Source of the DNA: Salminus brasiliensis
Taxonomy: Eukaryota; Chordata; Actinopteri; Characiformes; Bryconidae
Assembly: GCF_030463535.1 (NCBI RefSeq)
Contig: NC_132888.1
Span: 3,776,480-3,840,479 of the forward strand
Direction: 5' to 3'
Length of the DNA stretch: 64,000 bases
In this document: positions 1 to 11,319 of the stretch, piece after piece
Layout of the letters: each line of letters starts with the position of its first letter
Numbering within the stretch: position 1 is the stretch's first letter
Notes under the pieces: generated by a model
Database searches by the model: none
Told to the model about the DNA's origin: nothing
Seen by the model: only the letters and a program-made list of their open reading frames with translations
Translations under genes and position numbers: made by a program

Positions 1-1290
1 ATTACAGGTAGACACTCTCACTGACCACTGACTTTATGTTTATTTGGGTTTATTGTAATGTTATATAGAGTTAATTACAGGTAGACACTCTCACTGACCA
101 CTGACTTTTGTTTATTTGTGTTTATTCTAATGTAATATAGAGTTAATTACAGGTAGACACTCTCCCTGACCACTGACTTTATGTTTATAACACTTTATTC
201 TAATGTTAAATAAAATTAATTACAGTTAGACACTCTCACTGACCACTGACTTTATGTTTATTTGTGTTTATTCTAATGTTATATAGAGTTAATTACAGGT
301 AGACACTCTCACTGACCACTGACTTTTGTTTATTTGTGTTTATTCTAATGTTAAATAAAATTAATTACAGGTAGACACTCTCACTGACCACTGACTTTAT
401 GTTTATTTGGGTTTATTCTAATGTTATATAGAGTTAATTACAGGTAGACACTCTCACTGACCACTGACTTTTGTTTATTTGTGTTTATTCTAATGTTAAA
501 TAAAATTAATTACAGGTAGACACTCTCACTGACCACTGACTTTATGTTTATTTGTGTTTATTCTAATGTAATATAGAGTTAATTACAGGTAGACACTCTC
601 ATTGACCACTGACTTTATGTTTATTTGGGTTTATTCTAATGTTATATAGAGTTAATTACAGGTAGACACTCTCACTGACCACTGACTTTTGTTTATTTGT
701 GTTTATTCTAATGTAATATAGAGTTAATTAGAGGTAGACACTCTCCCTGACCACTGACTTTATATGTATTTGGGTTTATTCTAATGTTATATAGAGTTAA
801 TTACAGGTAGACACTCTCACTGACCACTGACTTTATGTTTATTAGGGTTTATTCTAATGTTAAATAAAATTAATTACAGGTAGACACTCACTGACCACTG
901 ACTTTATGTTTATTTGTGTTTATTCTAATGTAATATAGAGTTAATTACAGGTAGACACTCTCACTGACCACTGACTTTATGTTTATTTGGGTTTATTCTA
1001 ATGTTATATAGAGTTAATTACAGGTAGACACTCTCACTGACCACTGACTTTATGTTTATTTGGGTTTATTCTAATGTTATATAGAGTTAATTACAGGTAG
1101 ACACTCTCACTGACCACTGACTTTATGTTTATTTGGGTTTATTCTAATGTTATATAGAGTTGATTACAGGTAGACACTCTCACTGACCACTGACTTTTGT
1201 TTATTTGTGTTTATTCTAATGTAATATAGAGTTAATTACAGGTAGACACTCTTACTGACCACTGACTTTATATGTATTTGGGTTTATTCT
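1..1290 (+). repeat. Minisatellite, ~72 bp unit (array 1)
   Basis: About 18 head-to-tail copies of a 71-73 bp unit that contains GGTAGACACTCTCACTGACC followed by TTTATGTTTATTTG. Copies differ by a few substitutions and small indels, for example TTATGTTT versus TTTGTTT and ATATAGAG versus AAATAAAA. The array runs off the left edge, so its true length is unknown. The same unit returns on the other strand near 3.15-3.88 kb. Confidence 0.95.
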
Positions 1291-1384
1291 AATTCTAATT
1301 ATAGGTTTTGTAATGAATAGGCTGAAGCAAGCTATGCATGCACAGTGGCTATTGTGGTCAATCAAGGCCGTGGTAATAATATGG

Positions 1385-1900
1385 GTACGTAAGTAAAGCA
1401 TGAGCAGAGTCCAAATGACAAAACAAGGATCAAAAGCAAGAAAAACAAACAAACAAAGCAAACAAACAGGAACGCGGCTCAGGACTTGGATAAACACTGA
1501 GAGGCTTAGTCAAACAAAAGGGTATATATGAGAAAGGTAGGCTGTAGTTGTGTAAGAGTGGTGGAAGTGGGTGGAGCCCAGAAGAACCAAGTCTTCCCTA
1601 TGGTGGGCCATCATGACAACAGCCCCATGGCTCCAAACATAGGGAGAGCCTGTCCAATGAAAGGGACAGCTGGAGCTGGCAGAAAGTCCATAGAATGTCC
1701 AGTGAACAAAGGCATTGGGAGCTGGAGCCACAGTGACCCTTAGAGCTGGAGTGACCTATGGAGCAGGAACTGGAGTGACCCAGAAAGGCAGAACCAGAGG
1801 AACTCAACTGGAACTGGCCTGGATCTTGACTCAGGAACAGGAGCTAGAGTAGCAAGAGGGAGCCAGGGAGCTGGAACGTGAACCCTCACTGGACTGCACT
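1385..1900 (-). mobile_element. LTR-like direct repeat, copy A (3' copy)
   Basis: This block aligns with 2580-3110 in the same orientation, sharing GTCCAAAT, CTTAGTCAAACAA, GTGGGTGGAGCC and CCATAGAATGTCCA. Read on the minus strand, a TATA-like stretch at 1521-1530 precedes the shared GTTTGACTAAGC, which would suit an LTR promoter. Exact ends were not found, and the right part overlaps the end of the gag-like frame. LTR status is inference. Confidence 0.5.
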
Positions 1901-2550
1901 GGAACTGGAGCTGTCCTTGGAACAGGGATTGGAGCAAACTGGGACTGGAGGGTTAGCCTCAGCTGTAGTAGGCACCCAGGTGAGGCGGCTTGGGGTTGTT
2001 GATGGCAGTGATGGCACGCAATGGTGTGACGGTGCTCTCTGGACAACTGGGAGCAGACGTGAGCAAGGTCATGAACCTCCAAGCCCAGGGCAGGAGACTC
2101 AGAAGCCATAGCCATAGGCAGCTCCCCCTCAGCTGTGTCACCAGCAAACCCCCAGGAGTAATAAAGCCCTACCTGAAATAATTCTGAAAGAGCTTTCTCC
2201 TTCAGTAAGAAGGTCCAGAAGGTGGCCATTGGGTAAGGGGCATCACTCTGAACGACCCATGTGTAAGCCCCCCAGTCTAAGGCAGGTCCTTGAAGCAGTG
2301 AAGCTACAAAAGTGACTTTAGCCTCTTCAGACCAGAAGAACTCACAGTGGTAGGCCAAGTAGAGCCTGCATTCATCCATGAAGTCCTGACACTCTTCCAG
2401 AGAACCGTCAAAGGCTCTTGAGAGAAAAGGTCCAGTGGTGAGGCAACTGCTTGACTGCTTGTTAACACAAAGGCTTGGTAGGCAAAGTCTTCTGTAATGA
2501 AATGGTGTTGAGGAGGGCTGCATTTGCTGAAAGGCTTTATTAGGGCTCAA
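1831..2550 (-). pseudogene. Gag-like fragment of an LTR retrotransposon
   Basis: An open frame of 239 codons. Residues ~45-120 (FDGSLEECQDFMDECRLYL, later KVTFVASLLQGPALDW) have the pattern of the Ty3/gypsy-type Gag capsid core, which also occurs in the vertebrate RTL/LDOC1 genes. No zinc knuckle, protease, reverse transcriptase or integrase is seen nearby. The C-terminus dissolves into low-complexity PVP and serine-rich sequence. Direct repeats on both sides suggest a retroelement that has lost pol. A domesticated RTL-like gene is possible, but the flanking LTR-like repeats argue against it. Confidence 0.6.
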
Positions 2551-2579
2551 CCAATACTCATCATCCTTAAGTCAGGCTG

Positions 2580-3110
2580 GTAAAGCATAGAAAAATCCAT
2601 AGTCCGAGTCCAAATAACAAAACAACAGGAAAATCAACAAACAGGACCACAGAACTCAGGTAAACAATGCAGGGACTTTACAATCGGCTTAGTCAAACAA
2701 GGACGTATTTATGAGGGATGTATAACAGGCTGCAGGTGTGTACGAGTGGGTGGAGCCAAGGAGGAGCTAGAGTTGGACGATGGGCCATGGGAAGGTACAG
2801 CTGGAGCAGACAAGATGTCCATGGCAAAGAGTAGTCCATAGAATGTCCAATGAACAAGGACGATGCCTTTGTGATGGTCAGGGATAGGAACTGGAGCCCT
2901 CTTGGAAGCAGGATCAGCACAGGTGGTTGGAACCAGAGTGACACAGGGAACTGGAACAGAAGCTACATATGGACCAAAGCCAGAACCAAAGCAACTCTGT
3001 AAATTTGATGGGGACAAGAATGGGCCTGGTGTAGGCCCAGAAACAGGAGCTAGCTAATAACCTGGGTAGCAGAAACTGGAACAGGAGCTGGAACTGGAAA
3101 TTACCTAGGA
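2580..3110 (-). mobile_element. LTR-like direct repeat, copy B (5' copy)
   Basis: Diverged direct repeat of 1385-1900, lying upstream of the gag-like frame on the minus strand. It has a TATA-like GTATTTATG (2705-2713) at the place equivalent to the one in copy A. Several indels separate the two copies, so the insertion is old. Confidence 0.5.
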
Positions 3111-3149
3111 AGAAGGAGTGGAGGCAATGCGGTACTACCTTCTACTGAC

Positions 3150-3880
3150 AATGTTGCGTGTCTACCTGTAATTAACTCTATATAACATTAGAATAAACCC
3201 AAATAAACATAAAATCAGTGTTCAGCGAGAGTGTCTACCTGTAATTAACTCTATATAACATTAGAATAAACCCAAATAAACATAAAATCAGTGTTCAGCG
3301 AGAGTGTCTACCTGTAATTAACTCTATATAACATTAGAATAACCCAAATAAACATAAAGTCAGTGGTCAGTGAGAGTGTCTACCTGTAAAACTCTATATA
3401 ACATTAAATTAAACCCAAATAAACAAAAAGTCACAGGTCAGTGAGAGTGTCTACCTGTAATTAACTCTATATAACATTAGAATAAACCCAAATAAACATG
3501 AAGTCAGTGTTCAGTGAGAGTGTCTACCTGTAAAACTCTATATAACATTAGAATAAACCCTAATAAACATAAAGCCAGTGGTCAGTAAGAGTGTCTACCT
3601 GTAAAACTCTATATAACATTAAATTAAACCCAAATAAACATAAAGTCAGTAGTCAGTGAGAGTGTCTACCTGTAATTAACTCTATATAACACTAGAATAA
3701 ACTCTAATAAGCATAAAGTATGTGGTCAGTGAGAGTGTCTACCTGTAATCAACTCTATATAACATTAGAATAAACCCCAATAAACATAAAGTCAGCGGTC
3801 TGTGAAAGTGCCTACCTGTAATTAACTCTATATAACATTAGAATAAACCCTAATAAACATAAAGCTAGTGGTCAGTGAGA
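3150..3880 (-). repeat. Minisatellite, ~72 bp unit, inverted (array 2)
   Basis: About 10 copies of the reverse complement of the unit at 1-1290 (GAGTGTCTACCTGTAA, then ATAACATTAGAATAAACCC). Units here are 68-75 bp, some lacking the TTAA step. The opposite orientation on the far side of the retroelement makes a long inverted repeat with a spacer of about 1.9 kb. Confidence 0.93.
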
Positions 3881-4011
3881 GAAAGAAGCTACAGTAGACA
3901 GCAGACATGGAATCCATGGCAGTCCATTGTCGTGAATAGTGAATGAGTGAATGAGTACTGTATATTCTCAGTGTATAGTCATAATCTCTGTATATTACAA
4001 CTTCAGGATTT

Positions 4012-4015
<4 letters not shown>

Positions 4016-4070
<55 letters not shown>
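4016..4070. repeat. (TA)n microsatellite
   Basis: About 27 uninterrupted TA dinucleotides. The open frames through it encode only alternating I and Y and are not genes. Confidence 0.97.
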
Positions 4071-4074
<4 letters not shown>

Positions 4075-4079
4075 CATGT

Positions 4080-4480
4080 GGAAATGAGTTACAGTGCAGC
4101 TCATGTTTGAGGAGGTAAAGTTAACAGGTGAATAATCATCACACATATCACCACGTCCTCTGGCGTGTTGAGCAGAGTGGCCTTTCAGAGCGAGTGTGTG
4201 TGATGCGAGATGTGTTGTGTGTTGAAATGCCAGAGACGTCACATTTCCACCCTGTTTCCTTCAAACCAGTCGCCTCTCGTCCTGCGGAAAGGGCACCCGG
4301 GCTCGGACTCCGTGATCTACTGCCCTGCTGACCCACAGCCAGACAACATTTCAGTTTTTGTTGATACGCTTTTAACTGATAGATGACGGACATCGAGCCG
4401 AAATGCTTTTAACCCTTGGGTCTCAGATATTACTGGTCATAACAAAAGCAGGCGTCTTTTCAGAACTATAGACCTTTCCA
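4080..4480. other. Unique DNA, no gene seen
   Basis: Mixed-composition, non-repetitive sequence between a microsatellite and a MITE. Short open frames on both strands show no recognisable domain and no splice-flanked exon. Confidence 0.5.
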
Positions 4481-4484
4481 GGAA

Positions 4485-4882
4485 GGTACACTAAATGGAC
4501 AAAAGTATTGGGACACCTGCTCATTCAGTCTTTCTTCTGAAATCAAGGATATTAAAAGTAACTGTCTCTACTGTCCAGGGAAGAAGTAGAGCTTTCTACT
4601 AGATTTTGGAGGACAGGAGGGTTAGTGAGGACAGGATGTTGGATGAGGATCGCCACCACACCTCATCCCCAACTCCCCAACTCATCTCAAGTACTCAAGT
4701 ACTGGATGGAGCTCCACCACCATCATTCCAGAGAACACAGTTCTTCCACTGCTCCACAGCTCCTCAATGCTGGGGGGCTTTATACCCCTCTAACAGCCCA
4801 TGCCTGGCATTATTAGGCAGCATGGAGCCAATAGGTTCATCCTCATCTGCTCCAGAGAGTCCTATTCTATTGACAGTTTTGA
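4485..4882 (+). mobile_element. MITE family A, right end missing
   Basis: Starts with the family terminus TGGACAAAAGTATTGGGACA and carries internal landmarks found in all copies: ACTGTCTCTACTGTCCAG, TCCACTGCTCCACAGCTCCT, GGGGGGCTTTATACCCCTCT and CCAGAGAGTCCTATTCTATT. The distal GTGTCCACAAACATTTGGAC end is absent. Family A copies are ~560 bp when complete, with imperfect inverted ends next to TA, which suggests a non-autonomous Tc1/mariner-type element (inference). Confidence 0.85.
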
Positions 4883-5301
4883 CCCCCACCTAGAAGGTCA
4901 CCTAGGACCCCCATCAAATTTCTCTATGAGGAATCATGACTCCAACACTGAGAGCACAACGGAAACACAGGATTATCTGGTAAAAAATAAAGTACTGATA
5001 GAACCTCCTTTGCCTCCATACCTGCAGGGTAGTGAATTTAACAGCAGAGCGTTTAATGAGAGTATTAATAATTAATAATTAATTCATAGTTTTTTCTTTT
5101 TTTTTTCAAAGTAAGTCAAGGCATGCCTCCTCTCATAATTTACAATATGTAAACACGTCTTTATCTCACACCAAGACAGTTACCATGGAGACTTTTAGTT
5201 AAAAAAAAACCCTGTCGTACAAATCAATCTCATTAACCTTTTCACCTTTCGCCAGGGTCCCCAGAGAACAGGGCCTTATAAACAACGGCTGCTTCACCGG
5301 T

Positions 5302-5355
<54 letters not shown>

Positions 5356-5392
5356 ACACACACACACACATACAGACACACATACAGACACA
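5302..5392. repeat. (CT)n(CA)n microsatellite
   Basis: A CT run followed by about 35 CA dinucleotides with a few TACA and TACAGA interruptions. Confidence 0.97.
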
Positions 5393-5399
5393 CACCCTT

Positions 5400-5935
5400 C
5401 CCTTTTTAGCACATTTGAACCTGACAAAGCGTCATAAGGAGGAAAACGTGGTTATCTGCTGCTCACGGTTATATGATGCCTAATGGATGTAGGCTGCCTT
5501 TAATGACCACCCATCTGTCTTTATTTAAATTCAAACCCATATGTGCTCGGCTAGATAGAGGTTATTTCAGGACTTGGGCAGAATTACCTGCTGTTAATTC
5601 AGTCACAGCTGAAGTATGCTTCGGGATTGTGAATTCTGGTGCATGCCATTTTCCCAGCCATTTACCCACTGGATAATGCTGCCACGAGTGCTGGAATTGG
5701 TGGTTCTCTGTGTTCGCAGACATACGGGAACGCATTTCCATGCTCGTGCAGCCGGGGAACGCCAGATGTGTGTGTTGTTTGGATCTTCAGCCTGATGATC
5801 AATGATGTGTAGGAATGACAGGAGAAATGAAAGGTTCTTTGAAAACAACCATGGGGCATGACCAAGCCCCCCACTCCCCACACACCCCTCCAAGCACAGC
5901 ATAATCAGATCACTGTTCATATTACCCATCTGTAG
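5400..5935. other. Unique DNA, no gene seen
   Basis: Non-repetitive, moderately GC-balanced sequence. Open frames of 67-108 codons occur on both strands but none has a recognisable domain. It could include conserved non-coding sequence; nothing within the window decides this. Confidence 0.4.
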
Positions 5936-6071
5936 GGACTGTTTGTATGTGTGGAGATATGAAATATGTATATATCTGTTGGAGGAGGCTTCAAAATCAG
6001 ATAAAACAGAGCTGACCTATTTTGCAGACATCCATAGATATAACAGGCGTATATATACGAAACAGAAAATA

Positions 6072-6076
<5 letters not shown>

Positions 6077-6131
<55 letters not shown>

Positions 6132-6167
6132 CTAATACCATCTTAAAATATAGATACTTAATATATA

Positions 6168-6207
<40 letters not shown>

Positions 6208-6300
6208 ATATATATATATATACATAATTAGATAGATAGATATACAGTATGTGCTACACTCTCTCTATATATATATACATATATATATATACTGCATACT
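6077..6300. repeat. (TA)n-rich microsatellite cluster
   Basis: Two long TA tracts (6077-6128 and 6165-6200) and shorter TA/TACA runs up to about 6300. Confidence 0.95.
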
Positions 6301-6417
6301 ACATATATAAACAATGGGATATATAAGACATGTAATAATTACATGTAAGGACATAATTCATTACAAAAACGTATAATAAATAAACAAACATGGGTGATAT
6401 TACATATAGGGGCTTAC

Positions 6418-6975
6418 ATCTAGCATTTGTCCAAATGTTTGTGGACACCCTTTCTAATGAATGCATTCAGCTACTTTAAGTTGCACCCATTGCTGCTGAC
6501 ATCAGATGTGCAAATACACACACACAGCTTGTCTAGTCCCTATAGAGAAGAAGTACTGCCAATAGAATAGGCAGAATATCTGCTAGAATAGCAGATAAAC
6601 AGCATGAACCTATTGGCACCATTCTGGAGGTATGGTGTAATGAGCAGTAAACTGCATTATGCTGTGGAGCAGTGGAAGAACTGTGTTCTCTGGAATGATG
6701 GATGGTGGAGCTCCATCCAGTATTATTGGGATGAGTTGGGGATGATGGGGTGATGATCATCCAACATCCTAAACCTCACTAACACTCTTGTTGCTGAATG
6801 CAATCAAATCCCCACAGCAATGCTGCTGTAAAATCTAGTAGAAAGCCTTCTTCCTTCCTGGAGAGTAGAGACAGCTACTCCAACAAAAGCAGTGGAAAAA
6901 CTCTTTTAATATCCTTAATTTCAGAGGAAACAATGTCAAAGTGAGCAGGTGTCCCAATACTTTTGTCCAAATATG
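6418..6975 (-). mobile_element. MITE family A, near-complete
   Basis: Minus-strand copy with both ends: TTGTCCAAATGTTTGTGGAC on the left and CCAATACTTTTGTCCA on the right. Internal order matches the consensus in reverse, including AGAAGTACTGCCAATAGAAT, GGAGCTCCATCCAGTA and AATGCAATCAAATCC. About 560 bp, one of the few full-length copies here. Confidence 0.9.
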
Positions 6976-7119
6976 GGCCATTATTATTACATTGGACATG
7001 GAACATGCAAGTAGGTCCATATTGGATATTTTATTAGATACGTCTGCATATAATGAATAATGAACCTCATGCATTGTGCAAAAACAAGACAGTGTGTGTG
7101 TGTGTGCATGTGTGTGTAC

Positions 7120-7500
7120 GTGCCCCATCCCCCCTGAAGGTGGGTCAGTAGTGGCTCCCTGGAGGCCTCGCCCGAGCACTGCTTGTTATCCTGTTGCAGG
7201 AGCCGGAGTGTGACAGTGCTTTAATCCGTCCGGCTTTGTGCCGCGGACCCTGACACCATGCTAAATTGCGTTTGCTGTGAGGAGGCGCTCAGAAGCGTGG
7301 AGCCCAGCGCCGCTCCCCTGACCCCGCCGCCGCTTCTAGAACAAATACCACAGAGACGCCGCTGATGTGAGGCTTGGCAATCTCCAATGCAACCCAAAGG
7401 CTCTTTTGTCATAATTCCTCCATTGATGGCATATGACGTTCCATCTTCCACTTGAGAGGACAGGCACTGAACTCAATTCCCTTCAAAGGCTCCGGCAGCA
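7120..7500. other. GC-rich unique segment, possible conserved non-coding DNA
   Basis: This stretch is GC-richer than its surroundings and free of repeats recognised elsewhere in the window. No exon with consistent splice sites could be recognised. Regulatory function is a guess from composition only. Confidence 0.3.
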
Positions 7501-7881
7501 TGAGCCTGATGTTCGCATGATCCGTGTCTGTGTGAAAACACCTCACCTTCACCCTTTAGGGTGTGTGTGTGTGTGTGTGTGAATGAGTGAGTGCTGGGTT
7601 TAGGTTTGGGCCATAAGATTAAAACCACTAGTCTTATTTTGTGTAGGCCCTTTTTTCGTGCAGCTCTGACCTGTCTAGCCGTGGACGTGTAGACGCATAG
7701 GTGGGGCCTCCATGAGCATCAGTGAGCCCTAGACGTCCTTCCATGGAGGTCTTCCACTTTTGGTAGATACTGACCACAACACACCTAAAACACCTCACGT
7801 GACCTGCCTGATGTTTTGGAGAAGTTCTAGATGACCAGGTCGCAATTTGGATCTTGTAAAAGTGGCTCAGATTCAAATACA

Positions 7882-8168
7882 CAAAAGGACAAAAGTATTG
7901 GGACGCCTTTCTTCTGAAATCAAGGATATTAAAAAAAAGGTTCTCCTGCTGTTGCTGGAGTAGCTGTAATCTCTACTGTCCAGCAGGAAGAAGTAGAGCT
8001 TTCTACTAGATTTTGCCGCAGCATTGCTGTGAGGATTTGATTGCATTAAGCGACAAGCGTGTTAGTGGGGTCAGGATGTTGGATGATGATTGCCACTCCA
8101 CTGTGCCAATGTCAATGCAATGTGTGCAACTTCATTAGAAGGGGCGTCCACAAACATATGGCCATGCA
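7882..8168 (+). mobile_element. MITE family A, internally deleted
   Basis: Starts at GGACAAAAGTATTGGGAC and ends at GTCCACAAACATATGGCC. It jumps from GGATGTTGGATGATGATTGC to the distal GTGCAACTTCATTAGAAGGG, so the middle ~270 bp (the CTCCACAGCTCC and CTTTATACCCC part) is missing. Confidence 0.85.
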
Positions 8169-8169
8169 T

Positions 8170-8935
8170 ATTTTAGTAATAGTATGACGGGCCCAATGAG
8201 GATTGTAGGGTTCCTTGTCTTTGGGTGCCGCGGGCTCAGCTTTGGTTCATCACAGGTTCCAGACAGTGGCCATATCCTCCTCCAGACGCAGTAGATTCAG
8301 CTGCATCCAACACCTGGAAGCAGCTAGAATAACCCCGGGGTCTGCAGGGATCCGCGGCGACATCTGGGAACTAATGAAGCCACAGATGATCTAAATGTTA
8401 ATTAAAGTTTCTGTAGCAAAAATCCATATGGTGTTCTACTGATCAGCACAGGCCTGATATAATCTGTATGTTTCATTATTCCAGCAAGAGGCTGTTATTG
8501 CATTTCCCTCCCAGCCTGGAGCCAGAAGCCATCGAGGGAAAACAAAAATTCCGGTGCTTTATTGCTTTATGAAGAATGATGGCCTTTTATATTTCTCTGT
8601 CCTTTTTTACACGTCTTCATAAGCTTTAAAAACGTACTGGAGGATATTACATATTCATGCCGGACTGAATGTAGTAGACAGAGGGAAGGTCTTCTTCAAG
8701 AGGCAAGACGTGTGTTCTCCTTTGAAGTTTGGAGAGCGATGCCCTGATGGTTCGAGATGAAGCTCTGCAGAAAGGCTTGTTACTGAAATACCCTTCGGGT
8801 CTATTGACTTTCACAGGGACACAGAATAAAGGCCGGGGTGTTTTACCCGCAGTCCCAGAAGATACGAAATGTACATATATACATAAACCGCTGTTATTAA
8901 AACATCCAGCCAGCAGAGTGTCGGTGGAGAAGTGG
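8170..8935. other. Unique DNA, no gene seen
   Basis: Non-repetitive sequence with no recognisable exon. Open frames of 88 codons (plus) and 110 codons (minus) overlap between 8647 and 8995 without a known domain. Its low repeat content next to very repetitive DNA makes it a candidate for conserved non-coding sequence. Confidence 0.35.
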
Positions 8936-8937
8936 GG

Positions 8938-9005
8938 GCTGTGTTGGCGCAGCGGTTGGAGCGCTGGGGTATTGATCACAGGGTGGGGGGTTTGATGTCC
9001 AGGTC
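8938..9005 (+). mobile_element. SINE head fragment (tRNA-like)
   Basis: TGGCGCAGCGGTTGGAGCGC resembles an A box and GGGGGGTTTGATGTCC a degraded B box, at tRNA-like spacing. It is the 5' part of a tRNA-derived SINE; no cloverleaf-competent tRNA gene is present. Confidence 0.6.
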
Positions 9006-9815
9006 CACTAAGCTGCTACAGTTGGGCAATACACAGCATACAGGTACATATCACACAGATACACAACGCACAGATACACAATGCAGGGATACACAACACA
9101 CATATACACAATGCAGAGATACACAACGCAGAGATACACAACACACATATACACAGCACAGATACAAAATGCAGGGCTACACAACACACCCAGTACACAA
9201 TGCAGCAATACACAGCACAGATACACAACACAGAGACACACAATGCAGCAATACACAACACAGATACACAACACAGAGACACACAATGCAGCAATACACA
9301 ACACAGAGATACACAGTGCACAGATACACAGCACAGAGATACACAACTAGAATACCCACAACACAGAGATACACAATGTAGAAATACACAGCACAGATAC
9401 ACAACGCAAAGACACACACTGCAGAAGTACACAGCACAGATACACAACGCAGGGATACACAATGCAGCAATACACAGCACAGAGATACACAGTGCACAGA
9501 TACACATCACAGATATACACAACTAGAATACCCACAACACAGAGATACACAATGTAGAAATACACAGCACAGATACACAACGCAGGGATACACAATGCAG
9601 CAATACACAGCACAGAGATACACAGTGCACAGATACACATCACAGATATACACAACTAGAATACCCACAACACAGAGATACACAGTGCACAGATACACAG
9701 CACAGATACACAACGCAGGGATACACACTGCAGAAATACACAATGCAGAGATACACAGCACAGAGATACACAACTAGAATACCCACAGCACAGAGATACA
9801 CAATGGGGCACAAGT

Positions 9816-10110
9816 GGGGCAGTGTTGGTTCAGCGGTTAGAGCACCAGGATATCGATAACAGGGTTGTGGGTTCGATTCCCGGGCTCGGCAAGCTGCCAC
9901 TGTTGGGCCCTTGAGCAAGGCCCTTTACCCTCTCTGCTCCCCGGGCGCTGGAGTTGGCTGCCCACCGCTCTGGGTGTGTGTGTGTGTACTCACTGCCCCT
10001 AACACATGTGTGTGTGTGAGTGTGTGTTCACTACCAGATGGGTTAAATGCGGAGGACACATTTCGCTGTACACTGTACAGTGACAAATATGTGCACCTTT
10101 ACCTTAAAAA
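9816..10110 (+). mobile_element. tRNA-derived SINE, copy 1
   Basis: The head has an A box-like GTTCAGCGGTTAGAGC and a B box GGGTTCGATTCCCG. The body contains CAAGCTGCCACTGTTGGGCC and TTGAGCAAGGCCCTTTACC, then a GT-rich part. The tail AGATGGGTTAAATGCGGAGG ... TTCGCTGTACACTGTACAGT ends in AAAAA. Length about 295 bp, the layout of a polymerase III-type SINE with a LINE-like tail. Confidence 0.88.
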
Positions 10111-10646
10111 GAGATACACAGTGCACAGATACACAGCACAGAGATACACAACTAGAATACCCACAACACAGAGATACACAATGTAGAAATACACAGCACA
10201 GATACACAACACAGAGACACACACTGCAGAAATACACAGCACAGATACACAACACAGAGACACACAATGCAGCAATACACAACACAGAGATACACAGTGC
10301 ACAGAGATACACAACTAGAATACCCACAACACAGAGATACACAATGTAGAAATACACAGCACAGATACACAACGCAAAGACACACACTGCAGAAGTACAC
10401 AGCACAGATACACAACGCAGGGATACACAATGCAGCAATACACAGCACAGAGATACACAGTGCACAGCACAGATATACAGATATACACACAATACCCACA
10501 ACACAGAGATACACAGTGCACAGATACACAGCACAGATACACAACGCAGGGATACACACTGCAGAAATACACAATGCAGAGATACACAGCACAGAGATAC
10601 ACAACTAGAATACCCACAGCACAGAGATACACAATGGGGCACAAGT

Positions 10647-10926
10647 GGGGCAGTGTTGGTTCAGCGGTTAGAGCGCCGGGAAGCGTTCGATTCCCGGGCT
10701 CGGCAAGCTGCCACTGTTGGGCCCTTGAGCAAGGCCCTTTACCCTCTCTGCTCCCCGGGCGCTGGAGTTGGCTGCCCACCGCTCTGGGTGTGTGTGTGTG
10801 TACTCACTGCCCCTAACACATGTGTGTGTGTGTGAGTGTGTGTTCACTACCAGATGGGTTAAATGCGGAGGACACATTTCGCTGTACACTGTACAGTGAC
10901 AAATATGTGCACCTTTACCTTAAAAA
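10647..10926 (+). mobile_element. tRNA-derived SINE, copy 2
   Basis: Nearly identical to the copy at 9816-10110 but with a ~16 bp deletion between the A and B boxes, where GAGCGCCGGGAAGCG joins to TTCGATTCCCGG. Both copies have the same left flank (CACAATGGGGCACAAGT) and the same right flank (AGATACACAGTGCACAGATA). The second therefore arose by duplication of a block and not by a new insertion. Confidence 0.88.
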
Positions 10927-11319
10927 GAGATACACAGTGCACAGATACACAGCACAGAGATACACAACTAGAATACCCACAACACAGAGATACACAATGT
11001 AGAAATACACAGCACAGATACACAACACAGAGACACACAATGTAGAAATACACAGCACAGATACACAACACAGAGATACACAATGTAGAAATACACAGCA
11101 CAGATACACAACACAGAGACACACAATGTAGAAATACACAGCACAGATACACAACACAGAGACACACAACTAGAATACCCACAACACAGAGACACACACT
11201 GCAGAAATACACAGCACAGATACACAACGCAGAGACACACAACACACCCAATACACAATGCAGTAATACACAGCACAGATACACAACACAGGGACACACA
11301 CGGCAGAGATACACACTAA

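Larger units (their letters stand above)
9020..11315 (+). repeat. ACACA-rich minisatellite with variant units
   Basis: Short units of ~12-17 bp such as CAGAGATACACAATG, CACAGCACAGATACACAA and CACAACTAGAATACCC, alternating in blocks that repeat together. Almost no stops arise in several frames, which gives long cysteine-rich or HRYTTQ-type frames on both strands; these are artefacts. The array is interrupted by two SINE copies at 9816 and 10647. Confidence 0.93.

Noticed and set aside
8938-10926. tRNA genes
   Set aside because: A and B box-like words are present, but the acceptor stem and cloverleaf do not form and the sequence continues as SINE body and tail.
9008-11314. Cysteine-rich and HRYTTQ-type frames, up to 199 codons, on both strands
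   Set aside because: Produced by the ACACA minisatellite; many overlapping phases are open at once.
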